Below, piece after piece: positions 7,656-17,240 of a DNA stretch of 64,000 bases. Position 1 is the first letter of the stretch. Each line of letters begins with the position of its first letter. The notes beneath the pieces were generated by a model that worked only from the letters and a program-made list of their open reading frames with translations, did no database searches and was not told where the DNA came from. Location of the stretch: NCBI RefSeq assembly GCF_004341085.1, contig NZ_SLXW01000001.1:124001-188000 (forward strand), in the 5' to 3' direction. Origin of the DNA: Sphingomonas sp. PP-CE-1G-424 (GTDB taxonomy: Bacteria > Pseudomonadota > Alphaproteobacteria > Sphingomonadales > Sphingomonadaceae). The position numbers and the translations under genes were made by a program.

Positions 7656-10600
7656 ATGGACCGCTTCAACCTGTCGCGCTGGGCGATCCGCCATCCCGCG
7701 CTCGTCGGCTTCCTGATCGCGTTGCTGTTCGCAGCCGGCGCCGCGCAGTTCTTCGCGCTGGGGCGTGACGAGGATCCGACCTTCACGCTGAAGGAGATGA
7801 TCGTCGCGGCGTCGTGGCCTGGTGCGTCGCCGACGCAGATGCGCGCGCAGGTCGCGGACCCGATCGAACGCCGGCTGCGGGCGACCGAAGACCTCGATTT
7901 CCTCCAGACCTACTGCGTCGACGGTCGCTGCGTGATCCGCGTGTCGCTGAAGGACAGCGCGCCGAAGGATCGCGTGCCGGTGATCTGGCAACAGGTCCGC
8001 AAGCAGCTGAAGGATCTCGAGCCGGGGCTTCCCGCGGGGGCGACGGTTGTCGCCGACGACGACTATGCCGACGTCTACGGCTATGTCTTCACGCTGACCG
8101 GCGCGGACAATGCGCGATTGGTGGCGTTGGCCGAACAGGCACGCGACGCGATGCTGCGCATCCCCGGCGCGGGCAAGGTGCAGATCACCGGCGAGGTACC
8201 GCGCCGGCTGTTCGTCGATGTCGACTCCCGCCGGCTCGCCGCGCTGGGGCTGTCGCCGGACGCCGTCGTGCAGGCGCTGGCGAAGCGCAGCAGCGTCGCA
8301 CCCGCTGGGGTAGTCGAGCGCTCGATGCGTGTCCCCGTCCGGATCGGCGGTACGGTCGACGGCGTCGATACGGTCGAGACCACCGCTATCCCTGCTGCGA
8401 ACGGGACGATCAGCGTCGGCGACGTCGGCGTTGTCAGTAACGGCTACGCCGATCCGCCCGACGGGCTGGTCCGCGATGCGGCGAAGCCTGCGGTCGTGCT
8501 GGCGATCGCGATGGCGCCGGGTGCCGACGGGCTGGGCTTCGGCAAGCACTTGTCGCAGGTCGCCGCCACGTTCGGCCACACGCTGCCCGCCGGGATCACG
8601 ATGACCCAGGTCGAGGACCAGAGCCAGAACATCCGCGAAGCGGTGAACGCGTTCCTCATCAAGTTCTTCTGCGCGCTGACGGTGGTCCTGCTGGTCGCGT
8701 TCGTGACGCTCGGCTGGCGGACCGGCGTGGTCGTCGCGCTGTCCGTCCCACTGACGCTCGCGATCGTCGCGCTGTTCATGGGGGCGAGCGGGATCGGACT
8801 CGAGCGGATTTCGCTCGGCGCGCTGATCCTGTCGCTCGGGCTGCTGGTCGACGACGCGATCATCAGCGTCGAGGCGATGGTCGTCCAGCTCGAAAAGGGC
8901 GCGAGCCGGGCCGATGCCGCCGCCTATGCGTGGACGCACACCGCGTTCCCGATGCTGACCGGCACGCTGCTGACGATCGTCGGCTTCCTGCCGGTCGGGT
9001 TCGCGCAATCGACCACCAGCGAATATGCCGGCGGAATCTTCTGGGTGACCGGGTCGGCGTTGCTGGTCAGCTGGGTCGTTGCGGTCGTATTCACGCCGTA
9101 TCTGGGTGTGCGGCTGCTTCCCGAGGCGCACGCGCATCACGACGCGGACGCGATCTACGACACGCCAGTCTATCGACGACTGCCCAGCGTTGTCGATGCG
9201 TGCTTGGCGCGCCGGAAGACAGTGGTCGCGGTGACCGCGGCACTGCTGGTCGCGAGTCTCGCGGGCGCGATGCTGGTCCGCCAGCAATTCTTTCCCGTAT
9301 CGGACCGCCCCGAGATCATTGCCGACGTCAGCCTGCGACCGGGGTCCTCGCTCGCCGCAACCTCGGCGGCGGTAAAGCGGATCGAAGCGAACATCGCCAA
9401 GGACCACGATATCGCGCAGGCCGACAGCTATATCGGCCAGGGCTCGCCACGCTTCTATCTGCCTTACGGCCCCTCGCTGCCCGACCCGGCGACCGCGACG
9501 ATGGTGCTGGTCGCCACCGACCTTCATGCGCGCGAACGCGTCATCGCGCGGCTGCTGGCGAACCACGCGTCCCCCGAGGCCAAGCTCCACATCCGCCGCC
9601 TGTCGCTCGGGCCAAGTGCGGGCTTTCCCGTGCAATACCGCGTGATCGGCCCCGATCCGGAAATGTTGCGGACCATAGCCGCACGGCTGCAGGCAGTACT
9701 GCGCACGACGCCGGGGACGACCGCGGTCCAGGCGGACTGGGGGACGCCATCGGTCGCGATGCGGCTCGATCTCGACGCCGAGCGGGTCGCGCGGCTCGGG
9801 CTCGATCGCGCGCGGCTGGCGGGTGACGTCGCGACGATGATGTCGGGCCAGCCGGCGGGCGACGTGCTCCGCGGGACCAAGCGGATCGGCATCGTCGTGC
9901 GCGGCACGGCGGCAGATCGCGCCGATCCGGGGCGGCTCGCCGATATGGCGGTGAGCACGCCGGGCGGTCCGGTCCCGCTAGGCCAAGTCGCGCGGATCGG
10001 CGCGACCACAGAACAGCCGATCCTATGGACGCGCAACGGCGAACTCTGCATGACCGTGCAGGCCGACATGACCGGCGACGTGCAGGCGTCCGAAGTCGTC
10101 GACGCCGCCGCCGCGCGCGTCGCCGCGATCGCGACATCGCTGCCCGCTGGCTACCGGATCGAGGATGGCGGCGACAGCGAGTTGTCCGCCAAGGCGAACG
10201 ACGCGATCTATGCGCTGCTGCCGGTCACCTTCGCGCTGATGCTCGTGCTGCTGATGATCCAGTTGCAGAGCATCGGCCGCACCTTGCTGGTGCTCGCGAC
10301 CGCACCGCTCGGGCTGATCGGCGCGGTCGCCGCGCTGGTCGTGACGGGCGCGCCGTTCGGGTTCGTCGCGTTGCTCGGGTTGATCGCGCTGGCGGGGATG
10401 ATCATGCGCAATTCGATCATCCTGGTCGATCAGGTGACGCACAACCAGGCAGACGGCATGGACCTGCACGCGGCGATTAGGGCCGCGACGATCGGGCGAT
10501 CGCGTCCGGTCGTGCTGACCGCGCTGGCGGCGGTGCTGGCGTTCATTCCGCTGTGCTTCAACATCTTCTGGGGACCGATGGCGATCGTGATGATCGGCGG

Positions 10601-10706
10601 GCTGATCGGCGCGACGATCCTCACGCTGGTCGCCCTGCCCGCGCTCTACGCGCTCGCGTTCGATCGCACATCCAGCCTTCCGCAGCAGGACCACCACGAT
10701 GCATGA
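7656..10706 (+). CDS. RND multidrug efflux permease, inner membrane
   Basis: A 1016-residue proton-driven resistance-nodulation-division transporter. It has an N-terminal transmembrane helix, a large periplasmic porter/docking loop, then a helix block with LGALILSLGLLVDDAIISVEAM (TM4 region, with the adjacent Asp pair used in proton relay). A second loop and helix block follow, the latter with GLIALAGMIMRNSIILVDQ. The length matches the hydrophobe/amphiphile group, and the early LGRDEDPTFTLKEMIVAASWPGAS is typical of the TriC/MdtB-like branch rather than metal-ion pumps. It starts three bases after the adaptor stop and overlaps the outer-membrane factor gene by eight bases, so all three are co-translated. 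Drug range is not predictable. Confidence 0.9.
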   Translation: MDRFNLSRWAIRHPALVGFLIALLFAAGAAQFFALGRDEDPTFTLKEMIVAASWPGASPTQMRAQVADPIERRLRATEDLDFLQTYCVDGRCVIRVSLKDSAPKDRVPVIWQQVRKQLKDLEPGLPAGATVVADDDYADVYGYVFTLTGADNARLVALAEQARDAMLRIPGAGKVQITGEVPRRLFVDVDSRRLAALGLSPDAVVQALAKRSSVAPAGVVERSMRVPVRIGGTVDGVDTVETTAIPAANGTISVGDVGVVSNGYADPPDGLVRDAAKPAVVLAIAMAPGADGLGFGKHLSQVAATFGHTLPAGITMTQVEDQSQNIREAVNAFLIKFFCALTVVLLVAFVTLGWRTGVVVALSVPLTLAIVALFMGASGIGLERISLGALILSLGLLVDDAIISVEAMVVQLEKGASRADAAAYAWTHTAFPMLTGTLLTIVGFLPVGFAQSTTSEYAGGIFWVTGSALLVSWVVAVVFTPYLGVRLLPEAHAHHDADAIYDTPVYRRLPSVVDACLARRKTVVAVTAALLVASLAGAMLVRQQFFPVSDRPEIIADVSLRPGSSLAATSAAVKRIEANIAKDHDIAQADSYIGQGSPRFYLPYGPSLPDPATATMVLVATDLHARERVIARLLANHASPEAKLHIRRLSLGPSAGFPVQYRVIGPDPEMLRTIAARLQAVLRTTPGTTAVQADWGTPSVAMRLDLDAERVARLGLDRARLAGDVATMMSGQPAGDVLRGTKRIGIVVRGTAADRADPGRLADMAVSTPGGPVPLGQVARIGATTEQPILWTRNGELCMTVQADMTGDVQASEVVDAAAARVAAIATSLPAGYRIEDGGDSELSAKANDAIYALLPVTFALMLVLLMIQLQSIGRTLLVLATAPLGLIGAVAALVVTGAPFGFVALLGLIALAGMIMRNSIILVDQVTHNQADGMDLHAAIRAATIGRSRPVVLTALAAVLAFIPLCFNIFWGPMAIVMIGGLIGATILTLVALPALYALAFDRTSSLPQQDHHDA

Positions 10707-12120
10707 TCCAAAAATCACGCGGGCATTGCCGCTGCTGTTCGCCGCCGCGCTGGCGGGCTGCACGGTCGGCCCGAACTTCACGCCCCCCGCGCCGATCCTG
10801 CCGACGGTCTGGCAGGGGGCGACCCCGGTGTCGGCTAGCACCGATGCGCGCTGGTGGCGTAGCTTCGATGATCCGGTGCTCGATGCGCTGGAGGCGCGCG
10901 CCGGCGCGGACAACCTCGATATCGCGGCGGCGATCGAGCGGATCACCGCCGCACGGATCGAACGGGGGCAGGCCCGCGCCGCCGGGGCGCCGCAGGTCGA
11001 GGGTCAGGCGGGCTACAGCCGCGAGCGGGTCGGCACCGCGGGGATCGCCTCGGTCACGCAGACGCTGCTCGGCGTCACCCCGACGGCCGCCCCGCCCAAG
11101 GGCGTCGACTTCGATCTCTACAGCGTCGGAGTCGGCGCAAGCTGGGAACTCGATCTCTGGGGCGGTCATCGTCGCCAGGCCGAGGCGGCGCAAGCGTCGG
11201 TCGCAGCCACCGAAGCCGCCGCGCGCGGCGTACGCCTGTCGGCCGAAGCCGAGGTAGCGCGCACCTATTTTCAGTTACGCGGCCTGTGGGAGGAACGCCG
11301 CATCGCGCAGGACGGCGTCGGGCTCGCCGAGCGCAACGCCGCGATCGCGCGCGCGCTGCTCGACCGCGGTCTCGCGACGCCGATCGATCGCGCGGCGACC
11401 GCGGAGAAGCTGCGTGCGCTGCACGGCGATATCGTCGAGCTCGACCATCAGGCGGCCACGACGCAGCGCGCGCTCGCGATCCTGGTTGGGGCCACACCGG
11501 ATACCGTCCCGTTCGAGCGCACCACCCTGGCACCGCTCAGGCCGCTGCCGGCGATAGCGGCGCGCCTGCCCTCCGAGGTCGCACGGACCCGCCCCGATAT
11601 CGTCGAGGCCGAAGCGCGGCTTCATGCGGCGACCGCGCAGATCGGCGTCGCGCAGGCCGATTTCTATCCGAAGATCAGCCTGACCGGACTGTTCGACATC
11701 GACGTGCTGAACCTCGCCGATTTCGCCTGGAACGCGCGCAGCACGAGCATCGGCCCCAGCCTGTCGCTGCCGATCTTCTCCGGCGGACGCTTGCAACGGC
11801 AACTCGACCTGCGTCGGTCCGAAGACCGCAGCGCCGCGATCGCCTACCGCCAGACCGTCCTCAACGCCTGGCGCGAAGTCGACGACGCGCTGTCCGCAAC
11901 GCGCGCCGCAACCGAACGCACTACACTCTACGATCGCGATCTGGCGTCGCGGCGGCAAACGGTCGCGATGGTCGAGGCGCGCTACGCCCGCGGCGATATC
12001 GGCGCACTACCCCTGCTCGACACACGCCAAGCGGCATTGTCGGCAGAGCTCGCGGCCGTTCGCCAGCGCGTCGCGTCGGCGCTCGCGCACATCCAGCTCC
12101 ACCGCGCGCTTGGCGGCTAG
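10699..12120 (+). CDS. RND outer-membrane factor lipoprotein, NodT family
   Basis: Trimeric outer-membrane channel for the efflux pump encoded immediately upstream. The 473-residue sequence opens with a lipoprotein signal (LLFAAALAGC, Cys at about residue 21) and the family hallmark TVGPNFTPPAP. Two OEP repeats follow, each with long helices and a membrane strand pair, including LYSVGVGASWELDLWGG and IGPSLSLPIFSGGRL. It overlaps the permease end by eight bases. No terminator is obvious before the convergent flaF gene. Confidence 0.9.
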   Translation: MHDPKITRALPLLFAAALAGCTVGPNFTPPAPILPTVWQGATPVSASTDARWWRSFDDPVLDALEARAGADNLDIAAAIERITAARIERGQARAAGAPQVEGQAGYSRERVGTAGIASVTQTLLGVTPTAAPPKGVDFDLYSVGVGASWELDLWGGHRRQAEAAQASVAATEAAARGVRLSAEAEVARTYFQLRGLWEERRIAQDGVGLAERNAAIARALLDRGLATPIDRAATAEKLRALHGDIVELDHQAATTQRALAILVGATPDTVPFERTTLAPLRPLPAIAARLPSEVARTRPDIVEAEARLHAATAQIGVAQADFYPKISLTGLFDIDVLNLADFAWNARSTSIGPSLSLPIFSGGRLQRQLDLRRSEDRSAAIAYRQTVLNAWREVDDALSATRAATERTTLYDRDLASRRQTVAMVEARYARGDIGALPLLDTRQAALSAELAAVRQRVASALAHIQLHRALGG

Positions 12121-12179
12121 GCCCGATGCCGTGCATCGCCACCCGATCGTCGCATTCGGATATGCGACGATCGACCGAG

Positions 12180-12542
12180 TCAGTTCTCCTCGAGCCCCTG
12201 GATGATCGCCCGGTTGACGTCGATCAGCCCGTCGATGTCGTCGCGACCGGCCACGACCGTGCTCGTGAAGCGATCGACCCACAGGCCGAGCGATACGATC
12301 GAGGCGCGCAGTGAGTCGGGCAGGCGGTTGCCGCGCGCCGCACACGCGGTCGAGAAGGCGTTCCACACTTCGCGGTTGCGGAACAGGATCGCGGTCAGCG
12401 GTACGCCGACCACACCGGCATCGCGCGCGGCGATCATCTCGCCGGTGATCTGGCGCATCAGCCGGCATTCGGTCGCGCGTGGGCTCTCGGTAATCGTGCG
12501 CGTACGCTGATACGCGTTGAGGGACATCGGGGACGTGGACAT
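12180..12542 (-). CDS. flaF: Flagellar biosynthesis regulator FlaF
   Basis: FlaF, 120 residues, acts with FlbT on flagellin production in alphaproteobacteria; FlaF is needed for flagellin synthesis or secretion and counters FlbT. Family features visible are the N-terminal NAYQRT, the helical ATECRLMRQITGEM, the central LFRNREVWNAFSTACAA and the C-terminal VDRFTSTVVAGRDDIDGLIDVNRAIIQGL. The ATG has GGAG six bases upstream. It faces a HAD/methyltransferase operon, and the shared spacer contains two of the TCCTATAA-type elements, one per direction. Confidence 0.9.
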   Translation of the reverse strand: MSTSPMSLNAYQRTRTITESPRATECRLMRQITGEMIAARDAGVVGVPLTAILFRNREVWNAFSTACAARGNRLPDSLRASIVSLGLWVDRFTSTVVAGRDDIDGLIDVNRAIIQGLEEN

Positions 12543-12568
12543 CGGCAGCTCCGTTCGGTCTTTCCCCT

Positions 12569-12577
12569 ATTCTAGGA
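12569..12577 (-). promoter_or_regulatory. TCCTATAA-type promoter element, flaF
   Basis: Reading toward flaF the site is TCCTAGAAT followed by AGGGG, about 27 bp before the start codon, preceded by TGCG as in the opposing element at 12607. It is a variant of the locus-wide motif. Confidence 0.5.
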
Positions 12578-12606
12578 CGCAGCAGCGGCCGGCGGTGCCG
12601 GTTGCG

Positions 12607-12615
12607 TCCTATAAG
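12607..12615 (+). promoter_or_regulatory. TCCTATAA-type promoter element, HAD/methyltransferase operon
   Basis: TCCTATAAG sits about 80 bp before the gene at 12698 and is preceded by TTGCG. The same nine-base pattern precedes most flagellar units in the window. There is no -35-like hexamer at the usual distance. Confidence 0.55.
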
Positions 12616-12697
12616 ATGGTCATGTCCCACTGCGGGGTTCCACACAGGTCCGCTGCGGGCGGCACCACGGGACGCCATTTAGCCGGAAAGCCCGTCC

Positions 12698-15115
12698 ATG
12701 CAGACCATCCTGCCTCACCAGTTGCCGCACGCCCTTGATGGCCATCGCGGACTGTCGATGCTGTCGCTCGATTGTTTCGATACGCTGTTGTGGCGCGATA
12801 CCCACAGGCCAGCGGACATCTTCGCGTTGCTAGACGGCGTGTCGTCCGACCAGCGGATTCGTGCCGAAGCCGCCGCGCGGAAAGCACGATTGCTGGAGCA
12901 GCGCCGCTCGGGCGAAGTCACGCTGCGCGAAATCTACGCAGCCCTGCTCCCCGACGCCGATGCCGCCACGCGCGAGCGCTACGTGAACCACGAGATCCTG
13001 GTCGAGGCGCAGCATTGCTACGCGTTCGCGCCGACCGTTGCGCTGATGCGCGAGGCCAAGCGGCGCGGGCTGAAGGTGATGATCGTCAGCGATACCTATC
13101 TCGAACGCGATCAGCTCGAAACGCTGATCCGCGCTGCGGCGGGCGATGACGTCGCGGACCTGATCGACCGGATTGTCTGCTCGTGCGAGCATCGCAGCGC
13201 CAAGGCCGAAGCATTGTTCGACACCGTCCTGCGCCAGACCGCGGTCCGCGCCGACCGCATCCTGCACATCGGCGACAACCCGGTGGCGGACGCGGTGTCC
13301 GCGGCCCGCCACGGCCTGCGCGCGCTGCATCTGGTCCAGTTCACCGAGACCGCGGTGCAGCGTCACCGGCTCGAGCGGAGTGTCGCCACGCTCGTCGCCG
13401 GGCCGGACACGGATGCGATCTTCCAGCCGCACCGTGCCGCCGTCGCACTCGGCGAGCCCGCGATCGAGGATCCCGCGGCAGCGCTCGGGTTCGCCACGTT
13501 GGGCCCGATCATGACGCCGTTCGCGCACTGGATCGCGACCGAAGCGGACGCGAACCAGGCCGAGCGCGGCGGCACGACGCACCTGCTGTTCCTGATGCGC
13601 GACGGCTTCCTGCCGCGGCTCGTGTTCGACGCAGCCTTTCCCGATCGCACCACGCACGCGGTCGAGATCAGCCGCTTCACCGCGATCGCCGCGGGGCTCG
13701 GCCGCGAGGGCGCGGCACGACGGTTCGTGGTCGACGAGATCGGCGACGGATCGGGCAAGGATTTCCTTCGCCAGCTGCTGATCGACGCGGACGAAGCCGA
13801 CGCGTTGGTCGCCGACGCCGCGACCAAGAACGGCGCCTATTCGCTCGCCGAAACGATCGGCGCCGCGCCCTGGGCCGAGCGCATCGCACAGCGTGGCCGC
13901 GCGTTCGCCGACCGGTTGATCGCCTATATCCGCGCCCTCGTCGATCCCGCGCCCGGCGATACGCTGATGCTCGTCGATCTCGGCTATAACGGCAGCGTTC
14001 AGAACAATATCGAAGCGGTGCTGTCCGACGCGTTCGGGATCCATGTCGCAGGCCGCTACCTGCTGCTCGCAGAGACCTTGCCGAGCGGGCTCGACAAATG
14101 CGGCATGATCGATGCGACGACCTACGACCAGGGCGTGCTCGACGCGCTGATCGGATCGATCGCCGTCGTCGAACAGCTCTGCACCGCATCGCAGGGGTCG
14201 GTGATCGACTATGCGGACGGCGTCGCGGTCCGCGGCACCCCTGGCATCAAGGGCCAGCAGAGCGAGGCGCGCGAACGCGTCCAGGCGGGCTGCGTCGTGT
14301 TTGCGCAGGCGGAACGGTCGGCGACGATCCGCCGCCATGATCGCGACGCGGCCACGACGACGCAACCGGCGGCGGTCGCCGCACTGGCCCGGTTGCTGTT
14401 CCTGCCGCTCCCGCACGAGATCGCGCTGTTCGCCCGCTTCGAACACGATGCCAATCTCGGTACCGATCACATGATCACGCTGTTCGATCCGGCGACCGCA
14501 AGCCGCGGCCTGCGCGAACGCGGGTTGTTCTATCTCAAGAACAGCGACCGGATGTATCTGCCCGCCGAACTGCGCGGTCAGGGCCTGCCGACCAGCCTCG
14601 CCTATCTCGCGCAGCGCCGCTTCGGGCTCGACCTCCGCTATGCCGATTTCTGCGATTCCGGGATCGATATCCCGGTGCTGATGGTCGACGGGCAGGATGC
14701 GTTCGCGGACAGCGTGCGCGCGACGCCGACGCACGACGGCTATCACGTCGCCGCGATCCCGGTCGGCGCGTGCCGCTATACGGTCGGCGTGCAGTTCGGC
14801 CGCGAGCATGAATGGCTGCAGATCGAGTCCGCGCATTTTCTTCCCGTCGAGGCGTTCCTCGTCGGCGATGCCAGGGCCAGCGCCCGGGCGATCCCCGCGA
14901 TGCCGTCGTGCGAAGGGCTCGAACAGGTCGCGCCGCATCTGTTCCAGTGCACCGACCCCGACGCGTTCCTGATGGTTCCGCCGCCGCCGCCCACGCCCGG
15001 CAGCGAAACCGTCCCGATGATGCTGGCGATCGTCTTCCGTCCGATCGTACCGCGCGATCCCGTCGCGCCGCGCACCGACCAGCACGCCCCCGTCCTCGCC
15101 GGAGCCGTCGCATGA
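12698..15115 (+). CDS. HAD-domain protein with large C-terminal extension, flagellar locus
   Basis: An 805-residue protein of uncertain function. Its first 230 residues form a HAD hydrolase: motif I LDCFDTLLWRD, motif II in VMIVSDTY, motif III lysine in RSAKAEALF, motif IV HIGDNPVADAVSA. The remaining ~570 residues match nothing I can name, although DTLMLVDLGYNGSVQNNIEAVL could bind a nucleotide or sugar phosphate. HAD proteins of this shape occur in cell-surface polysaccharide clusters. It is coupled by ATGA to a methyltransferase and carries a flagellar-type promoter element, so a role in modifying flagellin or a surface glycan is plausible but inferred. Confidence 0.65.
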   Translation: MQTILPHQLPHALDGHRGLSMLSLDCFDTLLWRDTHRPADIFALLDGVSSDQRIRAEAAARKARLLEQRRSGEVTLREIYAALLPDADAATRERYVNHEILVEAQHCYAFAPTVALMREAKRRGLKVMIVSDTYLERDQLETLIRAAAGDDVADLIDRIVCSCEHRSAKAEALFDTVLRQTAVRADRILHIGDNPVADAVSAARHGLRALHLVQFTETAVQRHRLERSVATLVAGPDTDAIFQPHRAAVALGEPAIEDPAAALGFATLGPIMTPFAHWIATEADANQAERGGTTHLLFLMRDGFLPRLVFDAAFPDRTTHAVEISRFTAIAAGLGREGAARRFVVDEIGDGSGKDFLRQLLIDADEADALVADAATKNGAYSLAETIGAAPWAERIAQRGRAFADRLIAYIRALVDPAPGDTLMLVDLGYNGSVQNNIEAVLSDAFGIHVAGRYLLLAETLPSGLDKCGMIDATTYDQGVLDALIGSIAVVEQLCTASQGSVIDYADGVAVRGTPGIKGQQSEARERVQAGCVVFAQAERSATIRRHDRDAATTTQPAAVAALARLLFLPLPHEIALFARFEHDANLGTDHMITLFDPATASRGLRERGLFYLKNSDRMYLPAELRGQGLPTSLAYLAQRRFGLDLRYADFCDSGIDIPVLMVDGQDAFADSVRATPTHDGYHVAAIPVGACRYTVGVQFGREHEWLQIESAHFLPVEAFLVGDARASARAIPAMPSCEGLEQVAPHLFQCTDPDAFLMVPPPPPTPGSETVPMMLAIVFRPIVPRDPVAPRTDQHAPVLAGAVA

Positions 15116-15948
15116 GCGAGCTGCTGATCCATTCGATGGCCGAATTCTCGGCAACCATCCTCGCGTGCCTGACCGCCACGGACGCGCGCGACGTGGCCGA
15201 GATCGGTGCGGAGTTCGGCGGCATGTCGCACCGGCTTGCGGATCACCTCGCGCCGATCGACGGGCATCTGACGAGCATCGACCCCTCCCCCGCGCCCGGC
15301 TTCGCCGCCTGGGCCGCGGCCACGCCCTGCGTCCGCCATATCGCGCAGCCGAGCCTAGACGCGGTACCCGGGCTGGCGGAAATCGATGCGTGGCTGATCG
15401 ACGGCGATCACAACTACCACACCGTGTCGCGCGAACTCGCCGAGATCGATCGGATCGGACGCCGCGACGGCAAGCCGCTGCTCGCCTTCCTCCATGACGT
15501 CGGCTGGCCGTGCGCGCGCCGCGACATGTATTACGCGCCCGACCGCATTCCCGCCGAGCACCGCCATCCGCACAGCTACACCGCGGGCGCATTGCTCGAC
15601 CGCGACGACCTGACCCCCGGTCGCGGTTTTCGCGGCATGGGCCAGTTCGCGTTCGCGTTGCAGGCGGGCGGCCCGCGCAACGGCGTGCTGACCGCGGTCG
15701 AGGATTTCGTCGCCGACGCCACCACCGATGGGCGCGCGCTGGCGTTCGCCTATATCCCCGCGGTGTTCGGCCTGGGCGTCGTGTTCGCCGCCGACGCACC
15801 CTGGAGCGAGGCGGTCGCGGCGCTGCTGTTACCTCTCCACGACAATGCGTTGCTCGCCCGGATCGAGGAAAGCCGCCTGCGCAACTACCTCGCGGTAATC
15901 GATTGGCAGGACGGCCACATGACGCGCGACCATCTGGTCGCCGCTTAA
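15112..15948 (+). CDS. Class I SAM-dependent methyltransferase-like protein
   Basis: A 278-residue protein of the Methyltransf_24 type. Motif I is AEIGAEFGGMSHRLA (DVAEIG..FG), the motif II acidic residue is in LTSIDPSP, and IDAWLIDGDHNYHTVSREL is the family's DGDH..Y signature. The ATG overlaps the upstream stop (ATGA), which fixes the start. The frame is open further upstream, but that part is a shadow of the HAD gene. It probably methylates the product of its partner gene, possibly a flagellin or surface-sugar substituent. The first glycine motif is loose, so activity needs testing. Confidence 0.75.
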   Translation: MSELLIHSMAEFSATILACLTATDARDVAEIGAEFGGMSHRLADHLAPIDGHLTSIDPSPAPGFAAWAAATPCVRHIAQPSLDAVPGLAEIDAWLIDGDHNYHTVSRELAEIDRIGRRDGKPLLAFLHDVGWPCARRDMYYAPDRIPAEHRHPHSYTAGALLDRDDLTPGRGFRGMGQFAFALQAGGPRNGVLTAVEDFVADATTDGRALAFAYIPAVFGLGVVFAADAPWSEAVAALLLPLHDNALLARIEESRLRNYLAVIDWQDGHMTRDHLVAA

Positions 15949-15980
15949 TGCCGCGCGCCGGACCGAAGGCCCTGCGGCCC

Positions 15981-15989
15981 TCCTATAAC
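15981..15989 (+). promoter_or_regulatory. TCCTATAA-type promoter element, motA-che operon
   Basis: TCCTATAAC lies 36 bp before the motA start and follows the methyltransferase stop by about 30 bp. It would place the transcript start just before motA and so drive the whole mot-che operon. Confidence 0.6.
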
Positions 15990-16024
15990 AACATAAACCC
16001 GGTACGAAGGAACGGTCGCGGACC

Positions 16025-16909
16025 ATGGTAAATGGTATAGGTTTCATCATCATCCTCGCATGCGTGTTCGGCAGTTTCATCTGGTCCGGCGGCAAGATGG
16101 ATATCGTGATGCACGCGCTGCCGCACGAGCTGGTCGCGATCGGCGGCGCGGCGATCGGCGCGTTCATCGTCTCCAACTCGGTGCCGACGGTGAAGCAGGC
16201 CGGCAAAGGTCTGCTCCGCACCTTCAAGGGCGGTCGCTGGACCGAGAGCGACTATCGCGACCTGCTGACGCTGTTGTTCGGGCTGCTGTCGACGTTCAAG
16301 CGGAGCGGCGCGATCGGGATCGAGCCGCATCTGGATACGCCGGCGGAAAGTCCGATCTTCAGTCGCTATCCGCGCATCCTCGCGGATCATCATCTGGTAG
16401 CGTTCATCTGCGATTATCTGCGGATGATGACGGTCAGCTTCGAGGATCCGCACCAGATCGCCGAGGCGATGGATAACGACATCGAGAACCATCACCACGA
16501 GGAGCTGGCGCCGCAGCATGCGCTCCAGCTGATGGCCGACGGCCTGCCCGCGATCGGCATCGTCGCCGCGGTGCTCGGCGTCATCAAGACGATGGGATCG
16601 ATCGACCAGCCCACCGACGTGCTCGGCGCGATGATCGGCGGCGCGCTGGTCGGCACCTTCCTCGGCGTGATGCTGGCCTATTGCCTGGTCGGTCCGCTCG
16701 CCGCGAAATTGCACGAGACGATCGATGCCGACGCCAAGCCGTTCCTGATCGTCAAGAGCGCGATCGTCGCGCACGCACAGGGGCTGCCGACGCAGGTCGC
16801 GATCGAGATCGCCCGCCGCATGACACCATCGACGAAGGCACCGACCTTCCAACAGTTAGAAACCGCCCTCGAGGAGGCGAAAAATGATTTCAACGCTCTC
16901 ACCGCCTGA
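16025..16909 (+). CDS. motA: Flagellar stator protein MotA
   Basis: Proton-channel stator subunit that partners MotB (encoded at 23492) and pushes on FliG. The 294-residue protein has the MotA layout: TM1 at the N-terminus (GIGFIIILACVFGSFIW), TM2 around HELVAIGGAAIGAFIV, a cytoplasmic loop, and TM3/TM4 with ADGLPAIGIVAAVLGVIKTMGSIDQP, the conserved proline-containing stretch, then MIGGALVGTFLGVMLAYCLVGPLA. The loop contains RYPRILADHH and DPHQIAEAMDNDIENHHHEE. First gene of the chemotaxis operon. Its 3' end overlaps the STAS gene by 26 bases. Confidence 0.95.
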   Translation: MVNGIGFIIILACVFGSFIWSGGKMDIVMHALPHELVAIGGAAIGAFIVSNSVPTVKQAGKGLLRTFKGGRWTESDYRDLLTLLFGLLSTFKRSGAIGIEPHLDTPAESPIFSRYPRILADHHLVAFICDYLRMMTVSFEDPHQIAEAMDNDIENHHHEELAPQHALQLMADGLPAIGIVAAVLGVIKTMGSIDQPTDVLGAMIGGALVGTFLGVMLAYCLVGPLAAKLHETIDADAKPFLIVKSAIVAHAQGLPTQVAIEIARRMTPSTKAPTFQQLETALEEAKNDFNALTA

Positions 16910-17240
16910 CATGGCACTCGCCGCCACCGCAGACGCGAAACCCCCAGAGGATCGTACGCTGATACTTCCCGGTCAGTGCACGACCGTCCACGCGCAAGAC
17001 ATCGGCGTCCGCCTGGTCCTCGCGGCGGATTTCGACGGCGACATCGTGATCGACGCTTCGGGTGTCGAGAGCATCGGCCATGCGACGCTGCAGTTGCTGG
17101 TCGCCGCGCATGCCGATGCGATCGCCAACGGCCACAGCTTCACCATCGCCGAACCCAGCCCCGCATTCGTGGAGCGCGTGACGGCCTGCAGACTGGCCGA
17201 CGCCCTCGGTCTCGACAACCAGAAGGAAATCCATTCGTGA
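16884..17240 (+). CDS. STAS-domain protein of the chemotaxis operon
   Basis: A 118-residue STAS-domain protein (anti-anti-sigma fold), with DFDGDIVIDASGVESIGHATLQLLVAAHADAIANGHSF covering the phosphorylatable-serine region. At that site the sequence is ASGVESIGHA, so Ser at VES is the candidate residue. GGAGG lies six bases before the ATG, supporting this start despite the overlap with motA. Stand-alone STAS proteins occur in several alphaproteobacterial che operons, but their task is not settled. It could modulate CheA or an unknown partner. Its stop overlaps the cheY GTG. Confidence 0.8.
   Translation: MISTLSPPDMALAATADAKPPEDRTLILPGQCTTVHAQDIGVRLVLAADFDGDIVIDASGVESIGHATLQLLVAAHADAIANGHSFTIAEPSPAFVERVTACRLADALGLDNQKEIHS

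Noticed and set aside
6921..9635. Long open frame antisense to the efflux permease
   Set aside because: Arg/Asp/His-rich, no domains; the opposite strand carries adaptor and permease with family motifs.
12830..15799. Long open frame antisense to the HAD/methyltransferase genes
   Set aside because: No signal, domain or ribosome-binding site; typical of high-GC shadows.
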